A stretch of DNA of 64,000 nucleotides, from assembly GCF_002050515.1 (NCBI RefSeq), contig NZ_LTAY01000037.1, forward strand, positions 164,643 through 228,642. The letters run 5' to 3'. The translations under genes and the position numbers were made by a program. The notes beneath the pieces are model-generated. The model ran no database searches, was not told the DNA's origin, and worked only from the letters and a program-made list of their open reading frames with translations. Source of the stretch: Clostridium thermobutyricum DSM 4928. GTDB lineage: Bacteria > Bacillota > Clostridia > Clostridiales > Clostridiaceae. Each line of letters opens with the position of its first letter. Position 1 is the first letter of the stretch. Shown piece by piece: positions 55,667 through 64,000 of the stretch.

Positions 55667-57553
55667 TTATTTTTTTATAAATACTTTTGTTTCATTATAT
55701 GCCACTTGCCCACCTATATCAGATATATCAGAATTAGTTAAAAAATTAGGATTTCCACTTCTTTCCCACCAACCAATATGCATCATAACTGTATTATCAG
55801 AAACTTTATCATCTTTTTGTATTTTTACTTTTATCTCACCATTTTTAGATTGAAGCTTTACTATATCATTATCTTTTAAATCTAATTTTTCCATTTCAAA
55901 AGAATTTATATAACAAATTGCTATTTCATCTACATCTATAAAATGTTGACTAAACAAACTATCTTTTGTATGAGTTGTTAATAAATTAAATCCTTTTTCT
56001 TCTTTTTCTTCAGAAATAAAAAATTCTCCAAATTCAAATTTTTCAGAAGGCGTTTTAAACTTCAAACTACTCCAAGGCACTCTTATTTCTTTAGTTATAT
56101 AACCATTTTTTATATCTTCAATAGATTCATCTAAATTTTCTATTATTTTTTCTATATACTCTCTTTTAGATACAAAAGGATAATCTTTAATATCTAATCT
56201 TTTAGCTACCTCTTGAAAAAAGTAATATTCATCCATAAACTTATTATCTGGTTCAACTACTCTCTCTATATAAGTAATATATGGGTTAGTCATAGAACTA
56301 AATATTATATCTTCACTTTCTAAAGTTGTTGTGCTTGGAATAAATAAGTCACAATGCTTAGCTGTATCTGTCATAAATATATCAAAACAAACTTTAAAAT
56401 TAATTTTTTTAAAGGAATTAGTTAGTTTATTTAAGTTTGGTAGCTGATTTAGTAAATTACTTTTAGTTATAACAGCCATTTTAACATTTTTTTCTTCTAT
56501 AATATCTTCTAAATCACTTACAAAAAATTCTTCATTCTTAGCAAACTTTTCACTTGAATAAGGATCAGTATTTAATATTCCAGAATAAAGCTTATTTGCA
56601 TAACTTACTCCACCACCACTTTTTCCTATTTGTCCAGTAATTGCACAAAGGGCATCAATAGCCCTTACAGCTTTTCCTCCAACTTTATATTTTTGAATAC
56701 CATATCCTAAAAGTATTGAAGAATATTTTTCTACATAAAGATTTACTAGTAAATTTATATTTTCTATACTTACTCCTGACATTTTTGATAATTCTTCAAT
56801 AGATGTTTTTTCTAATAATTTTTTATAGCCTTCAAAATATTTTGTATTATTTTTTATAAACTCTTTATCCTCTAAATTTTTCTCTAATATTATTTTTCCC
56901 ATTGCTAAAGCTAAATAGTAATCTCCACCGGGTTTTACTCTAATGTAAATATCAGCAAATTTAGATGTCTCATTTTTTATTGGATCTATAACTATTATTT
57001 TACTTCCACTTTTTTTAGCTTCTATTATCTCTTTTAGAGTATGTATTGTTGTATTTGCTGGATTTTTTCCCCACACAAAAATATTTTTACTATTCTTCAT
57101 ATCACTTAAGCTATGACTTAAAGCTATACCATAATCAAATTTTTGTGCCTTTATTCCCGCACTCCAGCATGGACCACCTTTTTGTTTTAATGCTCCTCCA
57201 TAAAAGTTAAAGAAAATATCTCCTATACTCTTTAAAACTCCACCATTTCCGTACTGTTCATAATAAAGAATATTTTCTTTTTTATATTCTTTTAATTTAC
57301 TAACAAAAATATCTATACATTCCTCAAAAGATATTTCTGTCCATTCACCATTCTTTTTTAACATTGGCTTTTTAATTCTTTTAGGATGATTCAAAAAAGT
57401 TTTATGATAGAGACCTTTTTTACATATTATCCCTTTTGTAAATGGATGATTTTTATCTCCTTCTATTTTTATTTCTCCATCTTCATTTTTATAAACATTA
57501 AATTTACAACAATCAAAACAATCTAATGTACATGCACTACTATATTTTTTCAA
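55667..57553 (-). CDS. Molybdopterin-dependent oxidoreductase, single subunit
   Basis: 628 residues of the bis-MGD family. The N-terminal iron-sulfur motif uses C8, C12, C15 or C16, and C44 (spacing C12-x3-C16-x27-C44). The likely metal-ligand residue is C129 in GGPCWSAG, a cysteine not a selenocysteine. The C-terminal dinucleotide-binding part (LKDNDIVKLQSKNGEIKVKI, MHIGWWERSG) is intact. No Tat signal peptide is present, so it is cytoplasmic. The start is TTG at 57553 with GAGGGG upstream. It has no partner electron-transfer subunit here, and its substrate is unknown. Confidence 0.88.
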   Translation of the reverse strand: MKKYSSACTLDCFDCCKFNVYKNEDGEIKIEGDKNHPFTKGIICKKGLYHKTFLNHPKRIKKPMLKKNGEWTEISFEECIDIFVSKLKEYKKENILYYEQYGNGGVLKSIGDIFFNFYGGALKQKGGPCWSAGIKAQKFDYGIALSHSLSDMKNSKNIFVWGKNPANTTIHTLKEIIEAKKSGSKIIVIDPIKNETSKFADIYIRVKPGGDYYLALAMGKIILEKNLEDKEFIKNNTKYFEGYKKLLEKTSIEELSKMSGVSIENINLLVNLYVEKYSSILLGYGIQKYKVGGKAVRAIDALCAITGQIGKSGGGVSYANKLYSGILNTDPYSSEKFAKNEEFFVSDLEDIIEEKNVKMAVITKSNLLNQLPNLNKLTNSFKKINFKVCFDIFMTDTAKHCDLFIPSTTTLESEDIIFSSMTNPYITYIERVVEPDNKFMDEYYFFQEVAKRLDIKDYPFVSKREYIEKIIENLDESIEDIKNGYITKEIRVPWSSLKFKTPSEKFEFGEFFISEEKEEKGFNLLTTHTKDSLFSQHFIDVDEIAICYINSFEMEKLDLKDNDIVKLQSKNGEIKVKIQKDDKVSDNTVMMHIGWWERSGNPNFLTNSDISDIGGQVAYNETKVFIKK

Positions 57554-57590
57554 ATAACCACCCCTCTTTTAATCTTTTATAATATTATAC

Positions 57591-57632
57591 AAAAAAGAAG
57601 AGAGAATAAAAATATTTTATTCTCTCTTCCCT
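57591..57632 (-). terminator. Terminator of the alcohol dehydrogenase gene
   Basis: GAAGAGAGAATAAAA (57597-57611) pairs perfectly with TTTTATTCTCTCTTC (57615-57629), a 15-base stem. Confidence 0.92.
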
Positions 57633-57637
57633 TCTAT

Positions 57638-58726
57638 TTATAAAAGACTATTTTTATAAATTAAATATATTTCTTCTTCTGTTATATCTTCTGGATGATT
57701 TTTAAGCTTAGACTTATTTTTTAGAAATTCTTTTGTGTAACTTTTTAATTCTCCCTCTATTACATTTACTTCAGCTTTCCCAATTATTCTTAAAAAGTCT
57801 TCTAATTCATTTTCATTCCTAAATCCTAAAAGCTTATATATATTATCTACTTTTTCTCTATTTTTAAATACTTTCAAATATTCTATATAAAGACAACCAT
57901 TTGCAAGTCCATGTGGCACTCCTTTATTATAAGTTAGTGCATATCCAAGACCATGTGGCAATGAAGTTCCTGTATGAGCAATTATTATTCCTGCTAAATT
58001 AGAAGCTATTGCTAAACTTTCTCTATCTTCAAAACTTAAATTACCTTTTATAAGTCCATCTATAGCTTTAGAAAATTCTTCTAATGCAATCTTCACTATT
58101 CCATCAGTTATTATTGTACTATTTGTATTTAAATATCCTTCAATAATATGTGAAAGGGCATCCATAGCTGTATTTCTAGTAGTTTCTAAAGGCATATTCA
58201 TTGTGTATAATGGGTCTAACAAAGATAATTTTGGAAAGACTTCTTGTCCTAAATTTCTTTTTATTTTTTCTTTGTTATCAGTTAAAATTGAATACTGTGT
58301 TGTTTCTGTTCCTGTCCCACAAGTAGTTGGAACTGCTATAAGAGGAATTCCATCTAATTTTTCCTCTGTAAAGATTGTATCTTTAGTTAACTCTCTATTT
58401 TTAATCATTATAGAAATAGCTTTAGATGCATCTATTGGTGACCCTCCACCTACTCCTATAATAAAATCAACATTTTCTTTTTTCCCAAGTTCACTAGCTA
58501 TACAAACTGTTTCAACTGAAGGATTTTCCTCTACTTCATCAAATATAATATAATCTATTTTATTAAAAGTTAAAACTTCTATTATATTATCTAGTGATCC
58601 ATTTTTCTTAGATGAGCTTTTTCCTGTAACTATTAATGCTTTTTTACCAAAAGCTTTAAATCTCTCACTATTTTCTTTTACTATATTTTTACCTATTAAA
58701 ACTTCTGTTGGCATAAAAAATTTCAT
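57638..58726 (-). CDS. Iron-containing alcohol dehydrogenase
   Basis: 362 residues. The NAD-binding GVGGGSPIDASKAI and the iron site (an Asp and three His; the HTGTSLPHGLGYAL and GVPHGLANG motifs are clear) are intact. The group includes butanol and 1,3-propanediol dehydrogenases of Clostridia. I chose the ATG at 58726, since AGGAGGGA lies 6 bases upstream; a reading from a TTG at 58732 is less likely. It lies downstream of no co-directional close gene and has its own terminator. The substrate is not readable. Confidence 0.92.
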   Translation of the reverse strand: MKFFMPTEVLIGKNIVKENSERFKAFGKKALIVTGKSSSKKNGSLDNIIEVLTFNKIDYIIFDEVEENPSVETVCIASELGKKENVDFIIGVGGGSPIDASKAISIMIKNRELTKDTIFTEEKLDGIPLIAVPTTCGTGTETTQYSILTDNKEKIKRNLGQEVFPKLSLLDPLYTMNMPLETTRNTAMDALSHIIEGYLNTNSTIITDGIVKIALEEFSKAIDGLIKGNLSFEDRESLAIASNLAGIIIAHTGTSLPHGLGYALTYNKGVPHGLANGCLYIEYLKVFKNREKVDNIYKLLGFRNENELEDFLRIIGKAEVNVIEGELKSYTKEFLKNKSKLKNHPEDITEEEIYLIYKNSLL

Positions 58727-58977
58727 ATACAATCCCTCCTACTCTTAATATTCTAATTCTAAAAATTATTTAAAACTCAATATATAATCAATACTTGAGA
58801 TTCTTCTCTTAAATATTATTTATTTAAATTTTAACTAGAATTTTTTTAGAAATATTAACCACCTTATTTAATCTATGACTTTGAAATCATTTTCTTCCTT
58901 CTTTTTTATTCATTTATAATCATATTCGTTCATAATTGTTGATTTCAAATTTTTTTACTACAATTATCTACATTTTA

Positions 58978-59532
58978 TTATGGACACTTTTTTATTACTT
59001 TACATGGATTTCCCACTGCTATTGAATTGGATTCAATATCTTTTGTTACAACACTACCTGCTCCTATTACCACGTTATCTCCTATTGTAACACCTGGTAA
59101 AACTACCACATTTCCACCTATCCATACATCATTTCCAATTTTTATTTCTTTTGCAAATTCTAATCCACTATTTCTAATGTCTTTATTTAAAGGATGTCCA
59201 GCTGTATAAAATCCGCAATTTGGAGCAATAAACACATTATCTCCAAAAGTTACTTTTGCACAATCTAAAATTACACAATTATGATTTGAATAAAAATTAT
59301 TTCCAATTTCTATATTATAACCATAATCACAAAAAAAGTTAGGCTCTATGCAAAAACTACCTGTAACCTTTCCAAAAAGTTTTTTTATTATTTCTTCCTT
59401 TTTATCTTTTTCTTTAGGTCTGCAATTATTATATTCAAAACATAATTCTTTTGCATTTTCTCTATCATTTGCTAATTCTTGTACTCCTGCATCATATAAT
59501 TCACCTAAAATCATTTTTTCTTTTTCTCTCAT
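58978..59532 (-). CDS. Sugar O-acetyltransferase (maltose/galactoside acetyltransferase family)
   Basis: 184 residues with left-handed beta-helix hexapeptide repeats (IKIGNDVWIGGNVVVLPGVTIGDNVVIGAG) and the catalytic histidine in TAGHPLNK. The N-terminal helical region EKMILGELYDAGVQEL is the mac domain of the Maa/LacA group. It moves an acetyl group from acetyl-CoA to a sugar. AAAGGAG precedes the ATG at 59532. A long inverted repeat lies directly upstream. Confidence 0.92.
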   Translation of the reverse strand: MREKEKMILGELYDAGVQELANDRENAKELCFEYNNCRPKEKDKKEEIIKKLFGKVTGSFCIEPNFFCDYGYNIEIGNNFYSNHNCVILDCAKVTFGDNVFIAPNCGFYTAGHPLNKDIRNSGLEFAKEIKIGNDVWIGGNVVVLPGVTIGDNVVIGAGSVVTKDIESNSIAVGNPCKVIKKCP

Positions 59533-59560
59533 TATTCTCTCCTTTTAACTATAATAATAA

Positions 59561-59610
59561 ATTCATCTATAATTTATTTACATTTTCATATAAATAAATT
59601 TTAGATGAAT
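59561..59610. repeat. Inverted repeat upstream of the acetyltransferase gene
   Basis: ATTCATCTATAATTTATTT (59561-59579) and AAATAAATTTTAGATGAAT (59592-59610) match at 18 of 19 positions, with a 12-base loop. No T-run follows on either strand, so it is not a standard terminator. Confidence 0.7.
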
Positions 59611-59641
59611 CATTTAATAACCTCTCTCTTTCAAAAGATAT

Positions 59642-60187
59642 TTAACTATTTAATACTTTTTGTTTAGCTATTTGAAATTCTTCTTCTGTTAAAATTCCAC
59701 TTTCTTTTAAATTAGAAAGTTGTAATAATTTCTCAACTAAATCTTCTTTAATTTTAGGAGCTTCCTCTTCTTTATATTCTACTTTAGGTTGATAAAGTTG
59801 TTGTTTAAAATATTCTAATTGATTATTTACTTTTTCAACAAAGCTTCTTCCTGAAGGCTTAGAAACATTTGATATTAATATAAATTCTCCACCTATCCAA
59901 ATTTTTACACTCCCTAAAACTAACCCACTATCAAATTCAACAGATTCTATTTTATCTAAGCTTATATTTTTTGTTTTAAGATCAATTAAACCTTTATATA
60001 CAAATAATAATCTTTTATCTGTTAAATTTATTAACCATCTGTTGTTCTCATAAAATCCATCTATTGAAAAAATAAGTTCTTCCTCTTCTCCTAATAAGTT
60101 TGGCAATTGCTCAACAGATTTTTTACTAAATCTATTCGAATTCTCCATATATCTTATTTTTTCAAAAACATATTTTTTATTTCTCAT
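59642..60187 (-). CDS. PH-like (bPH) domain protein with SHOCT tail
   Basis: 181 residues. Residues about 25-118 form a bacterial PH-like domain (LINLTDKRLLFVYKGLIDLKT, LDKIESVEFDSG). Residues about 148-180 are a SHOCT helix pair (EKLLQLSNLKESGILTEEEF), often found at the C-terminus of such proteins and thought to help assembly. No membrane segment is present. AGAAGG precedes the ATG at 60187. The role is unknown. The same tail type is found at the end of the multi-AAA protein. Confidence 0.85.
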   Translation of the reverse strand: MRNKKYVFEKIRYMENSNRFSKKSVEQLPNLLGEEEELIFSIDGFYENNRWLINLTDKRLLFVYKGLIDLKTKNISLDKIESVEFDSGLVLGSVKIWIGGEFILISNVSKPSGRSFVEKVNNQLEYFKQQLYQPKVEYKEEEAPKIKEDLVEKLLQLSNLKESGILTEEEFQIAKQKVLNS

Positions 60188-60345
60188 AAGTAAACCTTCT
60201 TTTTAACTATAAATTTCTAAATAATACATATTTTTATTTTTTCCATTATATCATAACTTTTTAAATAATATATATTATTTATTTTTATTTTCCATTTTAG
60301 TAATATTATATTTATTTTCTACATCAATTTTATCCTTAGTAAATA

Positions 60346-60383
60346 TAAATAAGGAATAACCATTAAATGATTATTCCTTATAA
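60346..60383 (-). terminator. Terminator of the siderophore-importer operon
   Basis: TAAGGAATAA (60350-60359) pairs with TTATTCCTTA (60371-60380); the T-tract is interrupted. Confidence 0.7.
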
Positions 60384-60384
60384 A

Positions 60385-61344
60385 CTATATATTTTGCATT
60401 TCTTTTATCATTTCCTTAGTTGTTAATATTCCTGGTCCCCCTAAATACCATACATTTGTATCTAAGTATACAATTTTATTATTTTTAAATGCATTCATAT
60501 TTTTTGTTAAATCATTAGTTAAAACATCTTTAGCTTTAGGAGCATTTTTATTATTTCCTATTACTTCTTTATCTACTACAAATAAATATTCTGGATTTTT
60601 ATCTAAAAGATATTCATATGAAATAGTTTGTCCATGATCAGCCTTATCTATATCTTTGTCAGCTGTGCCATACCCAAATTGCTCATAAATGCTTCCAAAT
60701 CTTGATACTTCACCAAACACTGTAATTTCATTATTATAAACCATAGTAACTAAAGCATTTCTATTTTCTTTTTTTACCTTTTCTTTTACTTCTTGAACAC
60801 TTTTATCTATTTCAGCTAATTGCTTATCTGCAAAATCTTCCATGTCATAAATTTCTCCAAGAATTTTAACATTGTTTTTTAATGATTTGAAGTGATCATT
60901 ATTTTCTGTTCCTAATCCTATTGTAGGTGCTATTTTAGATAATTCATCATAAAAACTTCCTTGTCTACCTTCTATTATTATTAAATCTGGCTTAAGCTCA
61001 TTTATTTTTTCTATATTAAAGTTTTTAAGACCACCTAAATCTACATATTTGTCATCTTTATATTCACTTAAATATGTTGGTAAATTTTCTTTTGGAATTG
61101 CTATTGCTTCTTTTCCCATAACCTTCATATTATCCAAAGATGAATAATCTAATACAACAACTTTTTCAGGATTTTTTGGAACTTTTGTAGTTCCATATCT
61201 ATGTTTTACTTCAATAGTTTCAACTTTTTTAGATGCACCTGATAACTCCATATCACTTTTTGCATTTGCTTTTTTTATTCCAAATCCTACTCCTAAAGTT
61301 CCTATAATTACTGCACAAATTCCTATTAATATTTTTTTATTCAA
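60385..61344 (-). CDS. Iron-siderophore ABC transporter substrate-binding protein (YclQ-like)
   Basis: 319 residues. A short N-terminal hydrophobic segment is followed by the type III binding-protein fold (HRYGTTKVPKNPEKVVVLDY, DLIIIEGRQG, PEYLFVVDKEV). The sequence resembles YclQ, the petrobactin-binding protein of Bacillus. No proper lipobox is visible: the hydrophobic region ends in ANAK, so it could be cut by signal peptidase I or stay anchored. The start is TTG at 61344 with GGGGAG 7 bases upstream. It is the last gene of the operon. Confidence 0.88.
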   Translation of the reverse strand: MNKKILIGICAVIIGTLGVGFGIKKANAKSDMELSGASKKVETIEVKHRYGTTKVPKNPEKVVVLDYSSLDNMKVMGKEAIAIPKENLPTYLSEYKDDKYVDLGGLKNFNIEKINELKPDLIIIEGRQGSFYDELSKIAPTIGLGTENNDHFKSLKNNVKILGEIYDMEDFADKQLAEIDKSVQEVKEKVKKENRNALVTMVYNNEITVFGEVSRFGSIYEQFGYGTADKDIDKADHGQTISYEYLLDKNPEYLFVVDKEVIGNNKNAPKAKDVLTNDLTKNMNAFKNNKIVYLDTNVWYLGGPGILTTKEMIKEMQNI

Positions 61345-61360
61345 ATTCTATCTCCCCTTT

Positions 61361-62116
61361 TTAAAAATATACACATATTTTATCTGTATTTATATCATGA
61401 ATGTGAAAATCAATTTCATAAGCATTTTCTAAGATTTCTTTTTTTATAACATTTTCTTTAGTTTCATTTATTATCACTTCTCCTTCTTTAAAGATAATTA
61501 TATTATCTGAATATTTTGATGCAAAATTTATATCATGTAAAACTATTATTATAGTTTTATCTTTTTCCTCAGCTAAATTTTTTAGCCTTTTCATCATATT
61601 AACTGAATGCTTCATATCAAGATTATTTAAAGGTTCATCTAAAAGAATATATTCTGTATCTTGTGCAATTACCATTGCAATATAAGCTCTTTGTAATTGT
61701 CCTCCACTAAGCTCATCTATATATTTATCTTTTATCTCGTATAACTCCATATATTCTAATGCCTCTTTAACTATAATTTTGTCCTCATTATTGATATAAC
61801 CTTTAGAATGAGGAAATCTACCAAACTCAACTAATTCCTGTATAGTTAATCTCATTATTATATTGTTACTTTGTTTTAAAATTCCTATTTTTTTTGATAA
61901 ATCATCGTCATTCCATAAAGATAATTCTTTGTTATCTATAAAAATTTTTCCTGAGTCTTTTTTTATTGTTCTAGATATCATTGATAATACTGTACTTTTT
62001 CCTGCACCATTTGGACCTATAAGAGAAGTTATTTTATTTTTTTCTATATTAAAAGAAACATTATTTACAACTTTTTTATTTCCATAAGACTTATTTAATC
62101 CTTCCACTCTTATCAT
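61361..62116 (-). CDS. Iron-siderophore ABC transporter ATP-binding protein (YclP-like)
   Basis: 251 residues. Walker A GPNGAGKST, signature LSGGQLQR, Walker B ILLDEPLNNLD and the switch LHDINFA are complete. The length and sequence resemble YclP/FepC-type ATPases. It overlaps the permease gene upstream by 4 bases. Confidence 0.93.
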   Translation of the reverse strand: MIRVEGLNKSYGNKKVVNNVSFNIEKNKITSLIGPNGAGKSTVLSMISRTIKKDSGKIFIDNKELSLWNDDDLSKKIGILKQSNNIIMRLTIQELVEFGRFPHSKGYINNEDKIIVKEALEYMELYEIKDKYIDELSGGQLQRAYIAMVIAQDTEYILLDEPLNNLDMKHSVNMMKRLKNLAEEKDKTIIIVLHDINFASKYSDNIIIFKEGEVIINETKENVIKKEILENAYEIDFHIHDINTDKICVYF

Positions 62117-63075
62117 TTTTCTCTACTCCTTACTAATAAAAATATAAAATATATACCTCCTATAAAATTGATTATTATACTTACTGTACTTTTATAATTT
62201 AATATTCGTTCTACAAATAATTGTCCACCTAATAATGCGATTACACTTACAATAGAAGAAACTAAAATGATATATGTATGTTTATAAGTTTTTAAAATTG
62301 TATATGTAATATTTGCTGAAAGCAATCCTAAAAAAGTTATTGGACCCACTAAAGCCGTAGATATTGATATTAATATGCTTATAATAATTAAAATCTTTTT
62401 TGCTAAATAATCGTAATTTACTCCTAAATTTATTGATATATCTTTTCCTAAAAGCATAACATCTAATTTTTTTAAATCATCCCATATAAAAGGAATAATA
62501 AGTAGTAATACTATTACTGCAATAAGTAATATATTTGAATTTATATTATTAAAACTTGCAAATATTTTATTTGTTAGTGCATCAAATTCATTTGGATCTA
62601 TTAATACTTGCATAAACATAGATAAACTTTTAAAAAGTGTTCCAAATACAACTCCAATTAACAATAAAAAATAAATATTTTTATCATTTTTAAATAATAC
62701 TTTGAATAATATTACTGATAATAAAACCATAACTGCTGTACTTAAAGCAAAATTAATATTTTTATCAATAAAGAAATAACTATTTATTCCAAATAAAAAT
62801 ACTATTAAAGTTTGTATCATATTATATAAAGAATCTAATCCTATAATACTTGGAGTTAAAATTCTATTATTCGTAACAGTTTGAAAAAGTACAGTTGATG
62901 TGCCTATAGAAATTCCAGTTAAAAATATAGCAAATATCTTTTTTAATCTTAAATTTAAACTATAATCATAATTTAATTTATTTAATCCTATAAAAATAAA
63001 CATAATAACAACTACTATTAATGTAAAAAATAAAATACTTAATTTTCTTTTATCTTCTTTATGTAAATCTCTCAT
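62113..63075 (-). CDS. Iron-siderophore ABC transporter permease (YclO-like)
   Basis: 320 residues with about nine to ten membrane helices and the FecCD motif LVGPITFLGLLSANI. Its ATG overlaps the stop of the first permease gene by one base and its own end overlaps the ATPase gene, so the genes are co-translated. GGGGAG precedes the start. Confidence 0.93.
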   Translation of the reverse strand: MRDLHKEDKRKLSILFFTLIVVVIMFIFIGLNKLNYDYSLNLRLKKIFAIFLTGISIGTSTVLFQTVTNNRILTPSIIGLDSLYNMIQTLIVFLFGINSYFFIDKNINFALSTAVMVLLSVILFKVLFKNDKNIYFLLLIGVVFGTLFKSLSMFMQVLIDPNEFDALTNKIFASFNNINSNILLIAVIVLLLIIPFIWDDLKKLDVMLLGKDISINLGVNYDYLAKKILIIISILISISTALVGPITFLGLLSANITYTILKTYKHTYIILVSSIVSVIALLGGQLFVERILNYKSTVSIIINFIGGIYFIFLLVRSREK

Positions 63076-64000
63076 TATTTCTCTCCCCTAAAAATCAAAT
63101 ATAAGAAAACAAAACTTCCTATAACTCCAACTATTAAATTTATAGGGATTTCATATGGATATATTATTAATCTCCCAATTATGTCACATGTTAATAGAAA
63201 AATTCCTCCTAAAATTCCAATTTCCCAAATATTATTTTTTAAATTATCTCCATTTCTAATTGATACAATATTCGGTATTATAAGCCCAACAAAAGGAATA
63301 CTTCCTACTGTAATTACTACTAGAGATGATATTATAGAAACAATAACCACTCCAATATTTAATGTCCTTTCAAAATTTACTCCTAAATTAGTTGATATAT
63401 TTTCTCCCATTCCTATTACTGTAAATTTACTAGCATATAAACCTGATATAACGAGAAGAGGTATACTAAGTAGTATTAATTCATAATTTCCCCTTATAAC
63501 TCCTGAAAAATTTCCTTGAAGAAAGCTTGTCATATTTTGAATTAAATTAAATCTATAACCTATAAAATCTGTAACTGCTCCTATTACTCCTCCAAGAGTT
63601 ATTCCTATTAATGGTATAAAAATGTTGTCTTTTACTTTTATTTTTTTCATTATTTTCATAAAAATAAAAGTTCCTAAAATAGAAAAAATAAATGATATTA
63701 ACATTTTTCCTAATATCCCGACTTGTACAAAAAATATTGTTGAAAATAATGCTCCAAGTTTTGCTGAATCTATTGTTGCTGATGTAGTTGGAGATACAAA
63801 TTTATTATTACTAATTTGTTGCATTATAACCCCTGCAATACTCATTCCAACTCCTGCTACTAATATAGAAATTAATCTAGGAAATCTACTTATAAATAAA
63901 ATATTTAATTTTTCTATATCCAAATTAAATATATCTTTTATCCCAATATCTTTTACTCCTATAAAAAGAGAAAAACAAGATAAAATTATTAATATAAGTA
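63075..64000 (-). CDS. Iron-siderophore ABC transporter permease (YclN-like), 5' end cut by the window
   Basis: The frame is still open at 64000 and continues upstream through FNLDIEKLNILF into a membrane helix (LSCFSLFIGVKDIGI), so a TTG at 63923 is not the start. The FecCD signature VGSIPFVGLIIPNIVS and the N-terminal IMQQISNNKFVSPTT match YclN closely. It pairs with the YclO-like permease to form the channel for a ferric siderophore. Confidence 0.9.
   Translation of the reverse strand, partial: LILIILSCFSLFIGVKDIGIKDIFNLDIEKLNILFISRFPRLISILVAGVGMSIAGVIMQQISNNKFVSPTTSATIDSAKLGALFSTIFFVQVGILGKMLISFIFSILGTFIFMKIMKKIKVKDNIFIPLIGITLGGVIGAVTDFIGYRFNLIQNMTSFLQGNFSGVIRGNYELILLSIPLLVISGLYASKFTVIGMGENISTNLGVNFERTLNIGVVIVSIISSLVVITVGSIPFVGLIIPNIVSIRNGDNLKNNIWEIGILGGIFLLTCDIIGRLIIYPYEIPINLIVGVIGSFVFLYLIFRGEK

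Noticed and set aside
55667..57553. The molybdopterin oxidoreductase as a selenoprotein formate dehydrogenase.
   Set aside because: The active-site position is Cys (C129), and the frame has no internal TGA.
1..64000. tRNA, rRNA, CRISPR arrays, insertion sequences, T-boxes and prophage genes.
   Set aside because: None of their hallmark motifs was seen on reading both strands; a tRNA hidden in AT-rich DNA cannot be fully excluded by eye.

Overview
The window is very AT-rich, low-GC Firmicute DNA. Strong AGGAGG-type ribosome binding sites, frequent TTG/GTG starts, U-tailed hairpin terminators at most gene ends and the gene content (a giant 2-hydroxyacyl-CoA dehydratase activase-like protein, selA/selB, Feo iron uptake, an S-box riboswitch, an RND pump without an outer-membrane partner) point to an anaerobic Clostridium-type organism. 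I cannot name the species from sequence alone. No rRNA, tRNA, CRISPR array, insertion sequence or phage gene was seen, so this reads as chromosomal core and near-core DNA. Most genes lie on the minus strand in short operons.

Layout. 1-3871: 3' part of an activase-like protein that runs off the left edge. 4065-7413: a TPR protein facing an M16 peptidase - recX - CvpA/transglutaminase fusion operon. 7581-9766: a two-component system. 9834-13790: a YmfI-like reductase, dipeptidase, phosphoesterase and glyA. 13980-15218: a split ThrE-type exporter. 15272-19593: an RND efflux pair. 19757-22201: a glycosyltransferase and an amino acid permease. 22334-27027: a Sel1-repeat protein and an 1155-residue protein with four AAA+ modules. 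27201-34499: a patatin, small unknown proteins, two DedA/TVP38-like membrane proteins, a PP-loop enzyme, a DUF1540 protein, a TauE-type exporter and ddl. 34534-36142: an APC permease under a SAM-I riboswitch. 36225-42050: a nicotinamidase, an ABC importer of the SsuABC/Thi type, a phosphodiesterase and a DMT transporter that lacks a normal start codon. 42192-47800: selA-selB-FUSC exporter-CsoR-family regulator. 47925-52706: an FAD oxidoreductase, an SDR, an ACT protein, small proteins, a decayed YjbQ remnant and a cysteine hydrolase. 52994-55524: FeoC-like, feoA and feoB. 55667-60187: a molybdopterin oxidoreductase, an iron alcohol dehydrogenase, an acetyltransferase and a PH-SHOCT protein. 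60385-64000: a YclNOPQ-type siderophore importer that runs off the right edge.

How the parts fit. Two iron-acquisition systems (ferrous Feo and a ferric-siderophore ABC importer) lie within 12 kb. Sulfur amino acid uptake appears to be under SAM control. Selenoprotein synthesis is represented by selA and selB, but I could not find selC, selD or a selenoprotein here. The best candidate for an undescribed system is the AAA+/Sel1 pair at 22334-27027: two intact CbxX/CfqX-type ATPase modules flanked by two degenerate ones, with a SHOCT-like tail and a Sel1 scaffold encoded just downstream.
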